A DNA stretch of 6,699 nucleotides, taken from NCBI GenBank assembly GCA_903938205.1, contig CAJACJ010000068.1, positions 1-6,699 on the forward strand, in the 5' to 3' direction. Numbering within the stretch: the first letter of the stretch is position 1; every line of letters starts with the position of its first letter. The stretch is from an uncultured bacterium (lineage in GTDB: Bacteria > Planctomycetota > Phycisphaerae > Phycisphaerales > SM1A02). Positions 1 through 6,480 of this stretch are shown here, in pieces. The position numbers were made by a program, and so were the translations under genes. The notes under the pieces were generated by a model. That model did no database searches and was not told the DNA's origin. It saw only the letters and a program-made list of their open reading frames with translations.

Positions 1-279
1 GAGCAAACCTACGGCGGAGTGATTTCTACTGGCAGCGCTTCGCTCACGGATGGGACAACCATTCGCACACCGTTTCGCGGTTGGTACACGCTTGACGGCG
101 CCGATATGGAAAATAACGGGGCCATGCCCACTGTCCGCGTGCCAGCGAATCCAATTGATGAGCACAACAAGTTCGACTCACAATTACGCGCCGCCGTGGA
201 TGATTTAATGAAACGTCTCCCGGAAACGCAAGCGCAACCAAGCGCGAATGCTGACAAGGCGAATGTGAATCCTTCTTAA
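1..279 (+). CDS. C-terminal end of a tricorn-like S41 family peptidase (5' end outside window)
   Basis: The frame is open from base 1 to a TAA at 277-279, giving 92 visible residues, so the true start lies upstream. The visible part begins EQTYGGVIST, followed by LTDGTTIR, PFRGWY, DGADMENNGAMP and a DSQLRAAVDDLMKRL helix. This series matches my memory of the C-terminal catalytic domain of tricorn-type S41 serine peptidases, which trim peptides released by other proteases. Tricorn uses a Ser-His-Ser-Glu tetrad; Glu37 of the visible part, in DMENNG, is the best candidate for the Glu, which is an inference. The catalytic Ser and His regions are outside the window. The last 20 or so residues are polar and rich in Ala, Asn and Gln, probably a disordered tail. 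A related carboxy-terminal processing protease is the main alternative. The gene converges on ppa with a 39-bp gap. Confidence 0.72.
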   Translation, partial: EQTYGGVISTGSASLTDGTTIRTPFRGWYTLDGADMENNGAMPTVRVPANPIDEHNKFDSQLRAAVDDLMKRLPETQAQPSANADKANVNPS

Positions 280-318
280 AACTTCACAAGACAAACAGGG
301 TCGCTTGAATAAAATTGA

Positions 319-924
319 TTAAGCCGGAAACGCTTCGCGATAATCAGCCATGGATGCTTCCACCACCGTGCGCGCGCGCTCAACTCCGTAAATTACTTTG
401 ACTTGCACAGTGGACTGTTCGCCTGGACGCATTTTGTAGGTGAGAAAATAATGCTGCATGCGCTCCACAAGTCTCGACGGCAAATCGCTTATGTCGCGCG
501 CCTCGGACCAAATGGCGTCGTCTTTCAGTACGGCCACAATCTTGTCGTCCGCTTGCCCGTTGTCCTCCATTAAAAGCCCGCCAAGAACGCGTGTTTCAAG
601 AATCACCTCCACGCGATCAATTGGCCGCTCCGAAAGCACACAAATATCTAGCGGATCATTGTCGCCGCTTTGAATACCACCAACCTTGGCGACACGCGGA
701 CCGCAAAGCGTTTTTGGAATAAATCCGTACAGCGTTGGCGGCGTGCTACTTGTGCGCTGCGGACGATCCACGCGCAAAAAGCCACTGCGCTTGTCCACTT
801 CGTATTTCACCAAATCAAACGGGGTGATCTCTATATAGGCGTTCATTAAATCAGGCGGTGAGGTGCCCGCGTCTAATCCATGCCAAGGATGCGGTCGATA
901 GTGGTAATACGGCGGCTGAATCAT
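319..924 (-). CDS. ppa: Inorganic pyrophosphatase, family I
   Basis: This 201-residue cytoplasmic enzyme should hydrolyse pyrophosphate to two phosphates with Mg2+, pulling polymerase and activation reactions forward. The family I signature is intact as DNDPLDI at residues 88-94. By comparison with the E. coli enzyme the active-site set is complete: Glu32, Lys40, Glu42, Arg54, Tyr66, Asp88, Asp90, Asp93, Asp121, Asp126, Lys128, Tyr163 and Lys164. It is longer than the 175-residue E. coli protein mainly through an N-terminal extension containing PHPWHG (residues 11-16), a form I recall from Planctomycetota and some other phyla. The ATG at 924-922 overlaps the TGA of the upstream SWIM gene as ATGA, and GAGGGG lies 5 nt before it, so the start is well supported. 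It is the last gene of the SNF2-SWIM-ppa operon. No convincing terminator follows it. Confidence 0.95.
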   Translation of the reverse strand: MIQPPYYHYRPHPWHGLDAGTSPPDLMNAYIEITPFDLVKYEVDKRSGFLRVDRPQRTSSTPPTLYGFIPKTLCGPRVAKVGGIQSGDNDPLDICVLSERPIDRVEVILETRVLGGLLMEDNGQADDKIVAVLKDDAIWSEARDISDLPSRLVERMQHYFLTYKMRPGEQSTVQVKVIYGVERARTVVEASMADYREAFPA

Positions 925-1814
925 GGAGTCCCCTCGTCGATGCGTTGGCGCAATTCGATCACTTTGGCGCGAAGACTGTCTTGCACACTGGCAAGCAAAC
1001 CAACCAGCGGAAATTTCCCTCCAAGCGGACTTGCGCCAAGGCGACGAAGCACCGCATGCGGAATATGTTCTTGTGCAGGCAACGCTTGAAAGTCACTTAA
1101 CTTCCGTCCTGGTCTCCAAAATTCATTCAAGCAATTTTCAAGCGGTGGCAACTTGGCTTTTTGCGAAGGCAATTGAACGCTCTGATGGCTTTGACTCACG
1201 CCTGCGGAGTGAACATTGCGCGCTTCTTGCAAACGCTCAAGTAACTTTGTTCCAGGTAAACCACGCAACGCAAAAATGACAAGCGGGTCAACTTCAATGC
1301 GCTCCGCAAGTAAATACGTCACGGCCACAATGTGCTTGCAAGGAATTTTTTCCCCGCAGTCGCACGCAAGAGTGACATCTTTCCAACTGTGCGGCAGCAA
1401 TTGCACTTGGCATTCTTGGAAGACCTCTTCAATGTCCACCGGCATTTCGCCCACGAGCAATTTGGCGGAAAATACGGCTTCTTTGGCCATGAGTTGCACC
1501 ACCTCGGACCACTTTTCCGGCGTGAGATGTTCCAATGAAATGCGCACGCTGTAAGGCTTGAAGGCACGCCCCTGAACTTGGGCTTCCACCGAACCCGCGT
1601 CGACAGAAAAACTAGCGAGCTGACCACTGAGGGCGTATTCCATGCCCAACACTTGCGCGCCAAATGAAGATTTCTCTTGGATGGATTGCACAAACGCCTT
1701 GGCAGTCCACGGCAATTCTTCCAAACCGTTTTTGCGGCGAAACTTAATTCCATGTCGGACACGTCGTGGCGCGTCTGGTTTCTTTGGTTGGCCAGCGGCC
1801 GAATTAAAATTCAT
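921..1814 (-). CDS. SWIM zinc-finger protein, partner of the SNF2 helicase
   Basis: This 297-residue protein carries one SWIM-type zinc site, CDCGEKIPCKH, with putative ligands Cys151, Cys153, Cys159 and His161. It is followed by an IVAVTYLLAERIEVDPLVIFALRG segment typical of bacterial SWIM proteins (residues 162-185). SWIM domains are thought to bind DNA or proteins, and bacterial ones are commonly encoded beside SWI2/SNF2 ATPases, as here. The N-terminus is basic (KK, RR and KFRRK within the first 30 residues). Residues 40-150 resemble the usual lead-in of the family (FVQSIQ, then SVRISLEHLTPEKW). Residues 200-245 look like a low-complexity Ser/Gln/Pro linker. The ATG overlaps the helicase stop as ATGA, with GGAGG 4 nt upstream; its own TGA overlaps the ppa ATG in the same way. 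The spacing between the second and third Cys is only five residues. The family call is firm; the molecular role is inferred only from the association. Confidence 0.88.
   Translation of the reverse strand: MNFNSAAGQPKKPDAPRRVRHGIKFRRKNGLEELPWTAKAFVQSIQEKSSFGAQVLGMEYALSGQLASFSVDAGSVEAQVQGRAFKPYSVRISLEHLTPEKWSEVVQLMAKEAVFSAKLLVGEMPVDIEEVFQECQVQLLPHSWKDVTLACDCGEKIPCKHIVAVTYLLAERIEVDPLVIFALRGLPGTKLLERLQEARNVHSAGVSQSHQSVQLPSQKAKLPPLENCLNEFWRPGRKLSDFQALPAQEHIPHAVLRRLGASPLGGKFPLVGLLASVQDSLRAKVIELRQRIDEGTP
930..935 (-). promoter_or_regulatory. Ribosome binding site of ppa inside the SWIM gene
   Basis: On the minus strand GAGGGG lies 5 nt before the ppa ATG and is formed by the Glu-Gly codons near the end of the SWIM gene. 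With the ATGA overlap this fixes the ppa start and supports translational coupling. Confidence 0.6.
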
Positions 1815-4800
1815 ACATCCTCCAACGCTGTGGTTCGAAGAGAAAGAATCTCGCGCAATTGTCCGGTGCTGAGTTCAGTGAGCCACGCTTCGCCGCTGGA
1901 AATAATCTGCGTCGCCAACTCCATCTTTTGTTGAATCATTTGATCGATGCGCTCTTCAAGCGTTCCATCCGAAATCATTTTATGCACATTCACCGTGCGC
2001 AATTGACCGATGCGGAATGCGCGATCCGTGGCTTGGTTTTCAACCGCAGGATTCCACCAACGGTCGTAATGAAATACATGATTGGCGGCAGTTAAATTCA
2101 AACCAACTCCACCGGCCTTCAAACTCAGAACAAAAATCGGCGCCGTTCCTTGCGGATCTTGGAAGCGATCCACAAATTGATCGCGTTTGGCTTGCGGCGT
2201 TCCACCGTGCAAGAACAATGATTCGGTGTCCAACTCGCGGCGAATCATGGTCACAAGAAGATGACCCATCTGTCGATACTGCGTGAAGATGAGCGCGCGA
2301 TCGCCCGCCGCAACTACTTCCTCCAACATTTCAATCAGGCGCGTGCTCTTGCCGCTGCGACTTGAAAGAGATCGATCACCGCGGCTTTCAGGAATGGCAA
2401 GCGCGGTGTCAAGCGAATCGTCGGACTCGCCAATGTTCTTCAGCGCGTCCTCCGTGGCGATATCTGGCAATTGCGTCTGGCGCAAGAAATGCAACGGATG
2501 ATTGCAAATTTGTTTCAACTTCACCAACGCGCTCAGCACCAATCCACGTCGACGCAAACCTTCGGCGCGGTCAACCTTGGAAAGCATCTCCTCCACCACT
2601 TGGTCGTACAACGTGATTTGCTCGTTGGTCAACGGAACATGTTCGCGCGACTCAATGAGCGGCGGCAAATCGCTAATGACATTCAAGTCCGTCTTCAAGC
2701 GGCGCAACACGAATGGTCGCACCAAATTGCGCAACTTCTCCGCGCGATTGCGATCGCGATGGCGCTCAATTGGAACGGCGAAGCGGCGCTTGAAATCCGC
2801 AAGCGTTCCAAGGTAGCCAGGCGTACAGAATTCCATGATGGACCACAACTCGGTCAAACGATTTTCAACCGGAGTACCCGTCAGCGCAATGCGATGATCC
2901 GATTGAATAGCGCGAATAGCCGCGGTTTGCTTGGTGGGAGGATTCTTAATGTGTTGCGCTTCGTCAAGGGCAACGCGGCGCCATGCGATCTTCTCCAAGT
3001 CTTCTTGATCACGGGCAACCAATGCGTACGTGGTAATGACCACGTCGGATTTCTCCGCCACTTCCTTTAGCTTTTCGCCTTGTGGGCGATCAAGTCCGTG
3101 ATGAATATGCACAGTCAATTCCGGCGCAAAGCGAGTGAGTTCGCGGTTCCAATTTCCAAGCACACTCATTGGCGCCACCAACAATGTTGGACCAACGCGC
3201 TCGCCTTCGGGACAGTCTTGTCGCTCAATCTGAAGCAGCGCTATCAACTGAATTGTTTTTCCAAGACCCATGTCATCAGCAAGACATGCGCCGAGTCCGT
3301 AACGACCCAGGAACGCAAGCCATCGAAGACCCGACAATTGATAAGGCCGCAGCGAACCTTGGAATAATTTTGGTTGTTCCAATTGCGGCATGCGATCAAC
3401 CGCGTCGATAGGTCCAAACACTTCCGCGACCCAACCTTTGGCGTCCATGCCCACCACTGGAATTCCATTCGTGTCATCGGCAGCGCCATGCGCCAAACGC
3501 AACGCCTCTAGCAAGGACATTTGTCCGCCTGGATGTTGCTTCAAGAATTTCAAACCTGCTTCAAGATCTTCCTTGCGCATTTCAACCCAACGATTGTTGA
3601 TGCGCACCAACGGCGAACCTTTGCGCGCCAACGCTTCAAAGGCCTCCATGGTGAGAGGTTGATCACCCAGCGCAATTTGCCAGGAATAATTCACCACACT
3701 GTGCAAGCCAAATCCGCCTTTTCGCCCTGCAACAAGCGAGTTTGTCAACATTTCTGGACTTGGTCCATCGCCCTCAATAAACAACTTCGCGCCAATGCGC
3801 GTGCTTGAAGCGCCCCACCATTCGGGAACCGTGCACTGCACACCGCTCTCTTCAAGCAGCGGCTTAATGTCGCGCAAGAACATATAGGCTTCCGCGGTTG
3901 TGAGATCGATTCCGGTTGGAGACGTTTCTTCAAGTGCGTCTTCAAACTTTGGCCACAAACGAGAAACACGCGCGAGCTCACTTAAGAGCAACTCCGCTGT
4001 TTTTTCCGCCGCTTGATTTGCGCCGCCACGACCAGAGGCCTGGCCCCAAATTGTTTCAGCTTCGATAATCGCTGGCGGATCTTCTGTCGTAATCAGTTGA
4101 AACGAAAGCCGCCACGGATGTTTGTCCTCTTCGCCCTCTTGCTTAGTGAAGAGCGCGCTTGAAGGTTCATCCAGTTGCAACAAAAGATGCATGGGACGAC
4201 CTTCGCCGATGTCCTCCAGTATGGCCAACCATTGACGCACGCCACGAACCAAACTGACATCGCCCACCGCGAGATTTTTCACCTCGATGTTGTTGCCAAG
4301 AAGTCCGCCGAGCCACGCCACATGCGGATCAGTTGTGGGGTCGCGATCTTCAATTGCTTCAACGTAATTTTCCGCCAACATCACTTGGCGCAAGAATGAA
4401 TCCACGCACGCGTTGAGAAAAGACTCCAACACAAGCCAGCCGTCGCCGGCATGCGCGTCGGTCACAGCCCTACAAATAGGCGGCATTCCCGCTAAAAGCG
4501 TGGCCGCGCGCTCGGCGATGGCCGCATCGTGCAACCATGGCCGCCAATGCGCCTTCACCATGCCGCTGCGATCTTGCTGCACGGTTGGAACAACGCGTTG
4601 GTCCTCCATGAGCTCAAGACCAAAGCGCGCGGCGGCGCACCAAAATTGAAATTCATGACCGGTGTGTTCGTGATCAAGTCCGCCGGCATTTTCAAACGCG
4701 AGAAGTTTTTCTTGAACTTCATTCACCGCAACAATGATGGTTGGAACTTGCACGGTGTCCAAATGCAAATCCGCTCCGTTGTCGACATCCGTGTCCATGG

Positions 4801-5095
4801 CCACGGCTAGACGATCGCTTGGCGCCGGATTCTTGTGATCAAATGGAAGCACGAGTTGCATTGAACTACTCGGCGCATTTTCGGCGACACTAAATCCCAC
4901 TCTTGCGGCAAGTTGACGCAACTCCGCTTCACCACATGCGAATGGATGATTCAGAATCACTTCTGATTTGGAATCATCGACAGCTTCAACATTTTTCTTG
5001 CCGTTGTTGGCTTGCGCCGACTTCAGAAAGAGAGCGCTTGACTCTGCCCAAAGGTGGAGTTGATCACTGTGCCAATTTGCGTGCAGTACAAACAT
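1811..5095 (-). CDS. SNF2-family DEAD/DEAH-box helicase/translocase
   Basis: This 1094-residue protein is a superfamily 2 ATPase of the SWI2/SNF2 class, expected to move along double-stranded DNA and remodel bound proteins rather than unwind strands. All core motifs are visible: LRPYQLSGLRWL (582-593), Walker A DDMGLGKT (607-614), LLVAPMSVLGNW (638-649), Walker B DEAQ (711-714), LTGTP (738-742), AGGVGLNL (994-1001) and the arginine-finger motif QATDRAFRIGQ (1021-1031). Residues about 400-535 match the SNF2 helicase-associated domain (DUF3670-like) that precedes the ATPase in the bacterial type: FLRDIKPLLEESG, VNYSWQIALGDQPLT, PLVRINNRWVEM. Residues 1-400 are poorly conserved apart from the MFVLHANWHSDQLHLWAE start typical of the group. 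A long acidic/Ser-rich linker lies at 869-915. The ATG at 5095-5093 has no clear Shine-Dalgarno sequence and lies 40 nt after a tRNA. The gene is intact. It is first in the coupled SNF2-SWIM-ppa operon. Confidence 0.95.
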   Translation of the reverse strand: MFVLHANWHSDQLHLWAESSALFLKSAQANNGKKNVEAVDDSKSEVILNHPFACGEAELRQLAARVGFSVAENAPSSSMQLVLPFDHKNPAPSDRLAVAMDTDVDNGADLHLDTVQVPTIIVAVNEVQEKLLAFENAGGLDHEHTGHEFQFWCAAARFGLELMEDQRVVPTVQQDRSGMVKAHWRPWLHDAAIAERAATLLAGMPPICRAVTDAHAGDGWLVLESFLNACVDSFLRQVMLAENYVEAIEDRDPTTDPHVAWLGGLLGNNIEVKNLAVGDVSLVRGVRQWLAILEDIGEGRPMHLLLQLDEPSSALFTKQEGEEDKHPWRLSFQLITTEDPPAIIEAETIWGQASGRGGANQAAEKTAELLLSELARVSRLWPKFEDALEETSPTGIDLTTAEAYMFLRDIKPLLEESGVQCTVPEWWGASSTRIGAKLFIEGDGPSPEMLTNSLVAGRKGGFGLHSVVNYSWQIALGDQPLTMEAFEALARKGSPLVRINNRWVEMRKEDLEAGLKFLKQHPGGQMSLLEALRLAHGAADDTNGIPVVGMDAKGWVAEVFGPIDAVDRMPQLEQPKLFQGSLRPYQLSGLRWLAFLGRYGLGACLADDMGLGKTIQLIALLQIERQDCPEGERVGPTLLVAPMSVLGNWNRELTRFAPELTVHIHHGLDRPQGEKLKEVAEKSDVVITTYALVARDQEDLEKIAWRRVALDEAQHIKNPPTKQTAAIRAIQSDHRIALTGTPVENRLTELWSIMEFCTPGYLGTLADFKRRFAVPIERHRDRNRAEKLRNLVRPFVLRRLKTDLNVISDLPPLIESREHVPLTNEQITLYDQVVEEMLSKVDRAEGLRRRGLVLSALVKLKQICNHPLHFLRQTQLPDIATEDALKNIGESDDSLDTALAIPESRGDRSLSSRSGKSTRLIEMLEEVVAAGDRALIFTQYRQMGHLLVTMIRRELDTESLFLHGGTPQAKRDQFVDRFQDPQGTAPIFVLSLKAGGVGLNLTAANHVFHYDRWWNPAVENQATDRAFRIGQLRTVNVHKMISDGTLEERIDQMIQQKMELATQIISSGEAWLTELSTGQLREILSLRTTALEDV
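1819..1823 (-). promoter_or_regulatory. Ribosome binding site of the SWIM gene inside the SNF2 gene
   Basis: On the minus strand GGAGG lies 4 nt before the SWIM ATG and is formed by the last Leu-Glu-Asp codons of the helicase. Spacing is a little short, but the match is the strongest within this operon. It supports the ATG at 1814 as the true start and re-initiation after the helicase stop. Confidence 0.65.
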
Positions 5096-5135
5096 CAGGG
5101 ATACGGATTCTTTTTGAAAGTGAGCCGAACAAGAA

Positions 5136-5208
5136 TGATTGCGCTGGGACTCGAACCCAGAACATGCTGGTTAAAAGCCGGCTGCTCTACCAATTGAGCT
5201 ACGCAATC
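5136..5208 (-). tRNA. tRNA-Lys (anticodon UUU)
   Basis: The minus strand folds as a complete 73-nt cloverleaf: acceptor stem GATTGCG/CGCAATC, U8-A9, D stem GCTC/GAGC with an 8-nt loop containing GG, anticodon stem GCCGG/CCAGC, anticodon loop CTTTTAA, 5-nt variable loop ATGTT, T stem CTGGG/CCCAG with loop TTCGAGT, and discriminator A. The anticodon TTT (5175-5173) reads Lys AAA/AAG codons. The 3' CCA is not encoded (the genome continues TTCTT), so it must be added by nucleotidyltransferase. The anticodon stem has one C29-A41 mismatch (5180 with 5168); all other stems pair fully. The gene lies 40 nt upstream of, and on the same strand as, the SNF2 helicase gene, and may be the first element of that transcript. 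Confidence 0.95.
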
Positions 5209-5243
5209 TCGAACGAACAATGGTACAGAGATCTGCCTTTGGG

Positions 5244-5259
5244 TTTTTTGCGTTTTTTT
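5244..5259. other. Two phased T-tracts, possible bent DNA upstream of the tRNA
   Basis: T6 (5244-5249) and T7 (5253-5259) are separated by GCG, with centres about 9.5 bp apart, close to one helical turn. Phased A/T-tracts of this kind bend DNA and can activate stable-RNA promoters when located upstream. They lie 36-51 bp upstream of the tRNA 5' end on its strand. The arrangement is seen directly; the role is inferred. Confidence 0.35.
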
Positions 5260-5264
5260 GGAAA

Positions 5265-5295
5265 TATTCTAGGACTTTCTTAAAGTCCGAGAATA
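5265..5295. repeat. Imperfect palindrome with 14-bp arms
   Basis: The arms TATTCTAGGACTTT (5265-5278) and AAAGTCCGAGAATA (5282-5295) are complementary except for one A-G mismatch (5271/5289), around a CTT centre. It is not followed by a strong U-tract on either strand, so it is a poor intrinsic terminator. Its place between divergent genes fits an operator or a hairpin in a 5' leader. On the minus strand it contains the TAGAAT -10-like sequence, so a bound protein could block leftward transcription. Confidence 0.55.
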
Positions 5296-5444
5296 GACTT
5301 TTCCGACTATTAGTTATTGATCTTTTGAGTTGCGACAAAGAAGGTCCAAAAACTTCTGTATTTGGGTTTGCACAACCTGCGTTTGTATCGGACTGTGTTT
5401 CAAGACCAGTTTCAATTGAGCCGGAAGACGTTTCTGAAGGCGAT

Positions 5445-5459
5445 TGAAATTTAATTTCA
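5445..5459. repeat. 15-bp palindrome next to the Xer ribosome binding site
   Basis: TGAAATT (5445-5451) and AATTTCA (5453-5459) are perfectly complementary around a single T. The element ends one base before the AAGGAG of the recombinase gene. It could be an operator, or a weak RNA hairpin influencing ribosome access; it is AT-rich enough to arise by chance. Confidence 0.4.
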
Positions 5460-5460
5460 T

Positions 5461-5466
5461 AAGGAG
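5461..5466 (+). promoter_or_regulatory. Ribosome binding site of the Xer recombinase gene
   Basis: AAGGAG lies 8 nt before the ATG at 5475, a near-ideal position. An in-frame GTG at 5466 overlaps this element and so cannot use it; this decides the start in favour of ATG 5475. Confidence 0.8.
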
Positions 5467-5474
5467 TGACTGAC

Positions 5475-6467
5475 ATGCATGTAAATATTCCAATCGTTGA
5501 TCGTTTCGTTGCCTACCTCGCGGATGAAAGGCACTTCAGCCCCTACACCGGTCGCTGTTACGCGATGGATTTAAGTCAGTACACCGATTTCTTGGCCGCT
5601 CATGCTAAATTTTCTGTGGACATGGGCGCGGAGAAGACCGCGCTTGAATCACGCAAAGCAGATGCGAAAGGTCGCAACGCCACAAGCCGCATGTTGGCGT
5701 GCGATGTGGAAACCTTGCGTGCATTCCTGGCGGACTTGAGTGAAAAGAAATATTCGTTGGCCACCATGGCGCGAAAAATTGCGACGCTGAGATCATTTCA
5801 TAAGTGGATGGAGAAAACTGGTTTGACCACTAGTAATCCCATGACCATGATTCGTTCGCCTAAGCAACCCAAGCGTTTGCCCAAAGCGATCACTGTTGAT
5901 CAAATTGAGCGGTTGCTTGCCGCGCCCGATGCGGAAGATCTTCTTGGTTCGCGCGACCGCGCAATTCTTGAATCCCTCTATGCAACAGGCATGCGCGTCA
6001 GCGAAGTGGTTGGTCTGAACCGCGGCGACGTGGTGTTTGATGCGGGATCGGAAAGCGTGAGTTTGCGCGGAAAAGGAAAGCGTGAACGCATTGTGCCGCT
6101 GAATCCAAAAGCAGTTGAATCCGTGCAGAATTACCTTGCAAAACTTGATTCAGAGCGCACTGTTGGTCGTACTCCGACTTCCCCGCTGTTCGTGAATAAA
6201 AATGGAACGCGCTTGAGCACGCGCTCGGTGCGTCGCAAGGTTGCAAAATATCTGGTGCAAGCCGGTCTTGATCCAGACATCAGTCCGCACACCATTCGAC
6301 ATTCATTTGCCACGCATCTTTTAATGAGCGACGGCGTGAATTTGCGCGAGGTGCAGGAGTTGCTTGGACATCAAAGTTTAAGTAGCACCCAAATTTATAC
6401 GCATCTCACATCTTCTCGCACCCGAGAGGTCTATGACAAGGCTCACCCGCGTGCCGAAGCAAGTTGA
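5475..6467 (+). CDS. xerC/xerD: Xer-type tyrosine recombinase (XerC/XerD-like)
   Basis: This 330-residue site-specific recombinase is expected to resolve chromosome dimers at dif with a partner Xer protein, and acts in the cytoplasm at the division septum. Catalytic residues are all present: Arg174 (LYATGMRVSE), Lys200 (GKGKRERIVPL), His272 and Arg275 (SPHTIRHSFATH), His299 (LLGH) and the nucleophile Tyr308 (TQIYTHLT). The C-terminus ends near HPRA, as in E. coli XerD. The N-terminal SAM-like core-binding domain (residues 5-120) shows YTGRCYAMDLSQYTDFL, then a charged 36-residue linker (41-76) where E. coli XerD has about 11, then TMARKIATLRSFHKWM. That explains the length of 330 rather than about 298. 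The start is ATG 5475, preceded by AAGGAG. XerC and XerD cannot be told apart here. Its housekeeping character and purK neighbour argue against an island integrase, despite the nearby tRNA. Confidence 0.92.
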   Translation: MHVNIPIVDRFVAYLADERHFSPYTGRCYAMDLSQYTDFLAAHAKFSVDMGAEKTALESRKADAKGRNATSRMLACDVETLRAFLADLSEKKYSLATMARKIATLRSFHKWMEKTGLTTSNPMTMIRSPKQPKRLPKAITVDQIERLLAAPDAEDLLGSRDRAILESLYATGMRVSEVVGLNRGDVVFDAGSESVSLRGKGKRERIVPLNPKAVESVQNYLAKLDSERTVGRTPTSPLFVNKNGTRLSTRSVRRKVAKYLVQAGLDPDISPHTIRHSFATHLLMSDGVNLREVQELLGHQSLSSTQIYTHLTSSRTREVYDKAHPRAEAS

Positions 6468-6480
6468 ACTGAAGCGCTGA

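Larger units (their letters stand above)
5209..5474. other. Divergent intergenic region between tRNA-Lys and the Xer gene
   Basis: This 266-bp stretch must hold the promoters for the leftward tRNA/helicase unit and the rightward recombinase. It is more AT-rich than the flanking genes. I see no sigma-70-type promoter good enough to call. The best leftward candidate is TAGAAT (5271-5266 on the minus strand), which lacks a matching -35. Open frames crossing it show no family resemblance, and one overlaps the tRNA. Its notable contents are the T-tracts at 5244-5259 and the palindromes at 5265-5295 and 5445-5459. Confidence 0.6.

Noticed and set aside
287..307. Possible bidirectional terminator between the peptidase and ppa (CAAGAC with GTC-GC-TTG).
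   Set aside because: Only six pairs with a two-base bulge and no adjoining T-run; too weak to call.
1319..1762. A 147-codon minus-strand frame within the SWIM gene.
   Set aside because: It is an alternate-frame shadow of the SWIM coding sequence, rich in Trp, Cys and Arg, with no recognisable domain.
319..5095. A SNF2-containing anti-phage defence system such as DISARM.
   Set aside because: No methyltransferase, nuclease, phospholipase D or other defence partner is present; the helicase with SWIM partner fits the ordinary chromosomal pair.
5265..5311. A dif recombination site or intrinsic terminator next to the Xer gene.
   Set aside because: The sequence has no resemblance to the known dif consensus arms (such as TTATGTTAAAT), and no U-tract follows the hairpin.
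5220..5447. A 75-codon plus-strand open frame upstream of the Xer gene.
   Set aside because: Its Phe-rich start merely translates the T-tracts and it runs through the palindrome; there is no ribosome binding site or recognisable motif.
5171..5476. A 101-codon minus-strand open frame over the intergenic region.
   Set aside because: It overlaps the tRNA gene, shows no family resemblance, and has no strong ribosome binding site; it looks like chance.
5136..6467. A tRNA close to a tyrosine recombinase, suggesting a genomic island or integrative element.
   Set aside because: The recombinase is of the housekeeping Xer type, it is followed by purK, the tRNA is intact with no repeated 3' end in the window, and no cargo or mobile genes are present.
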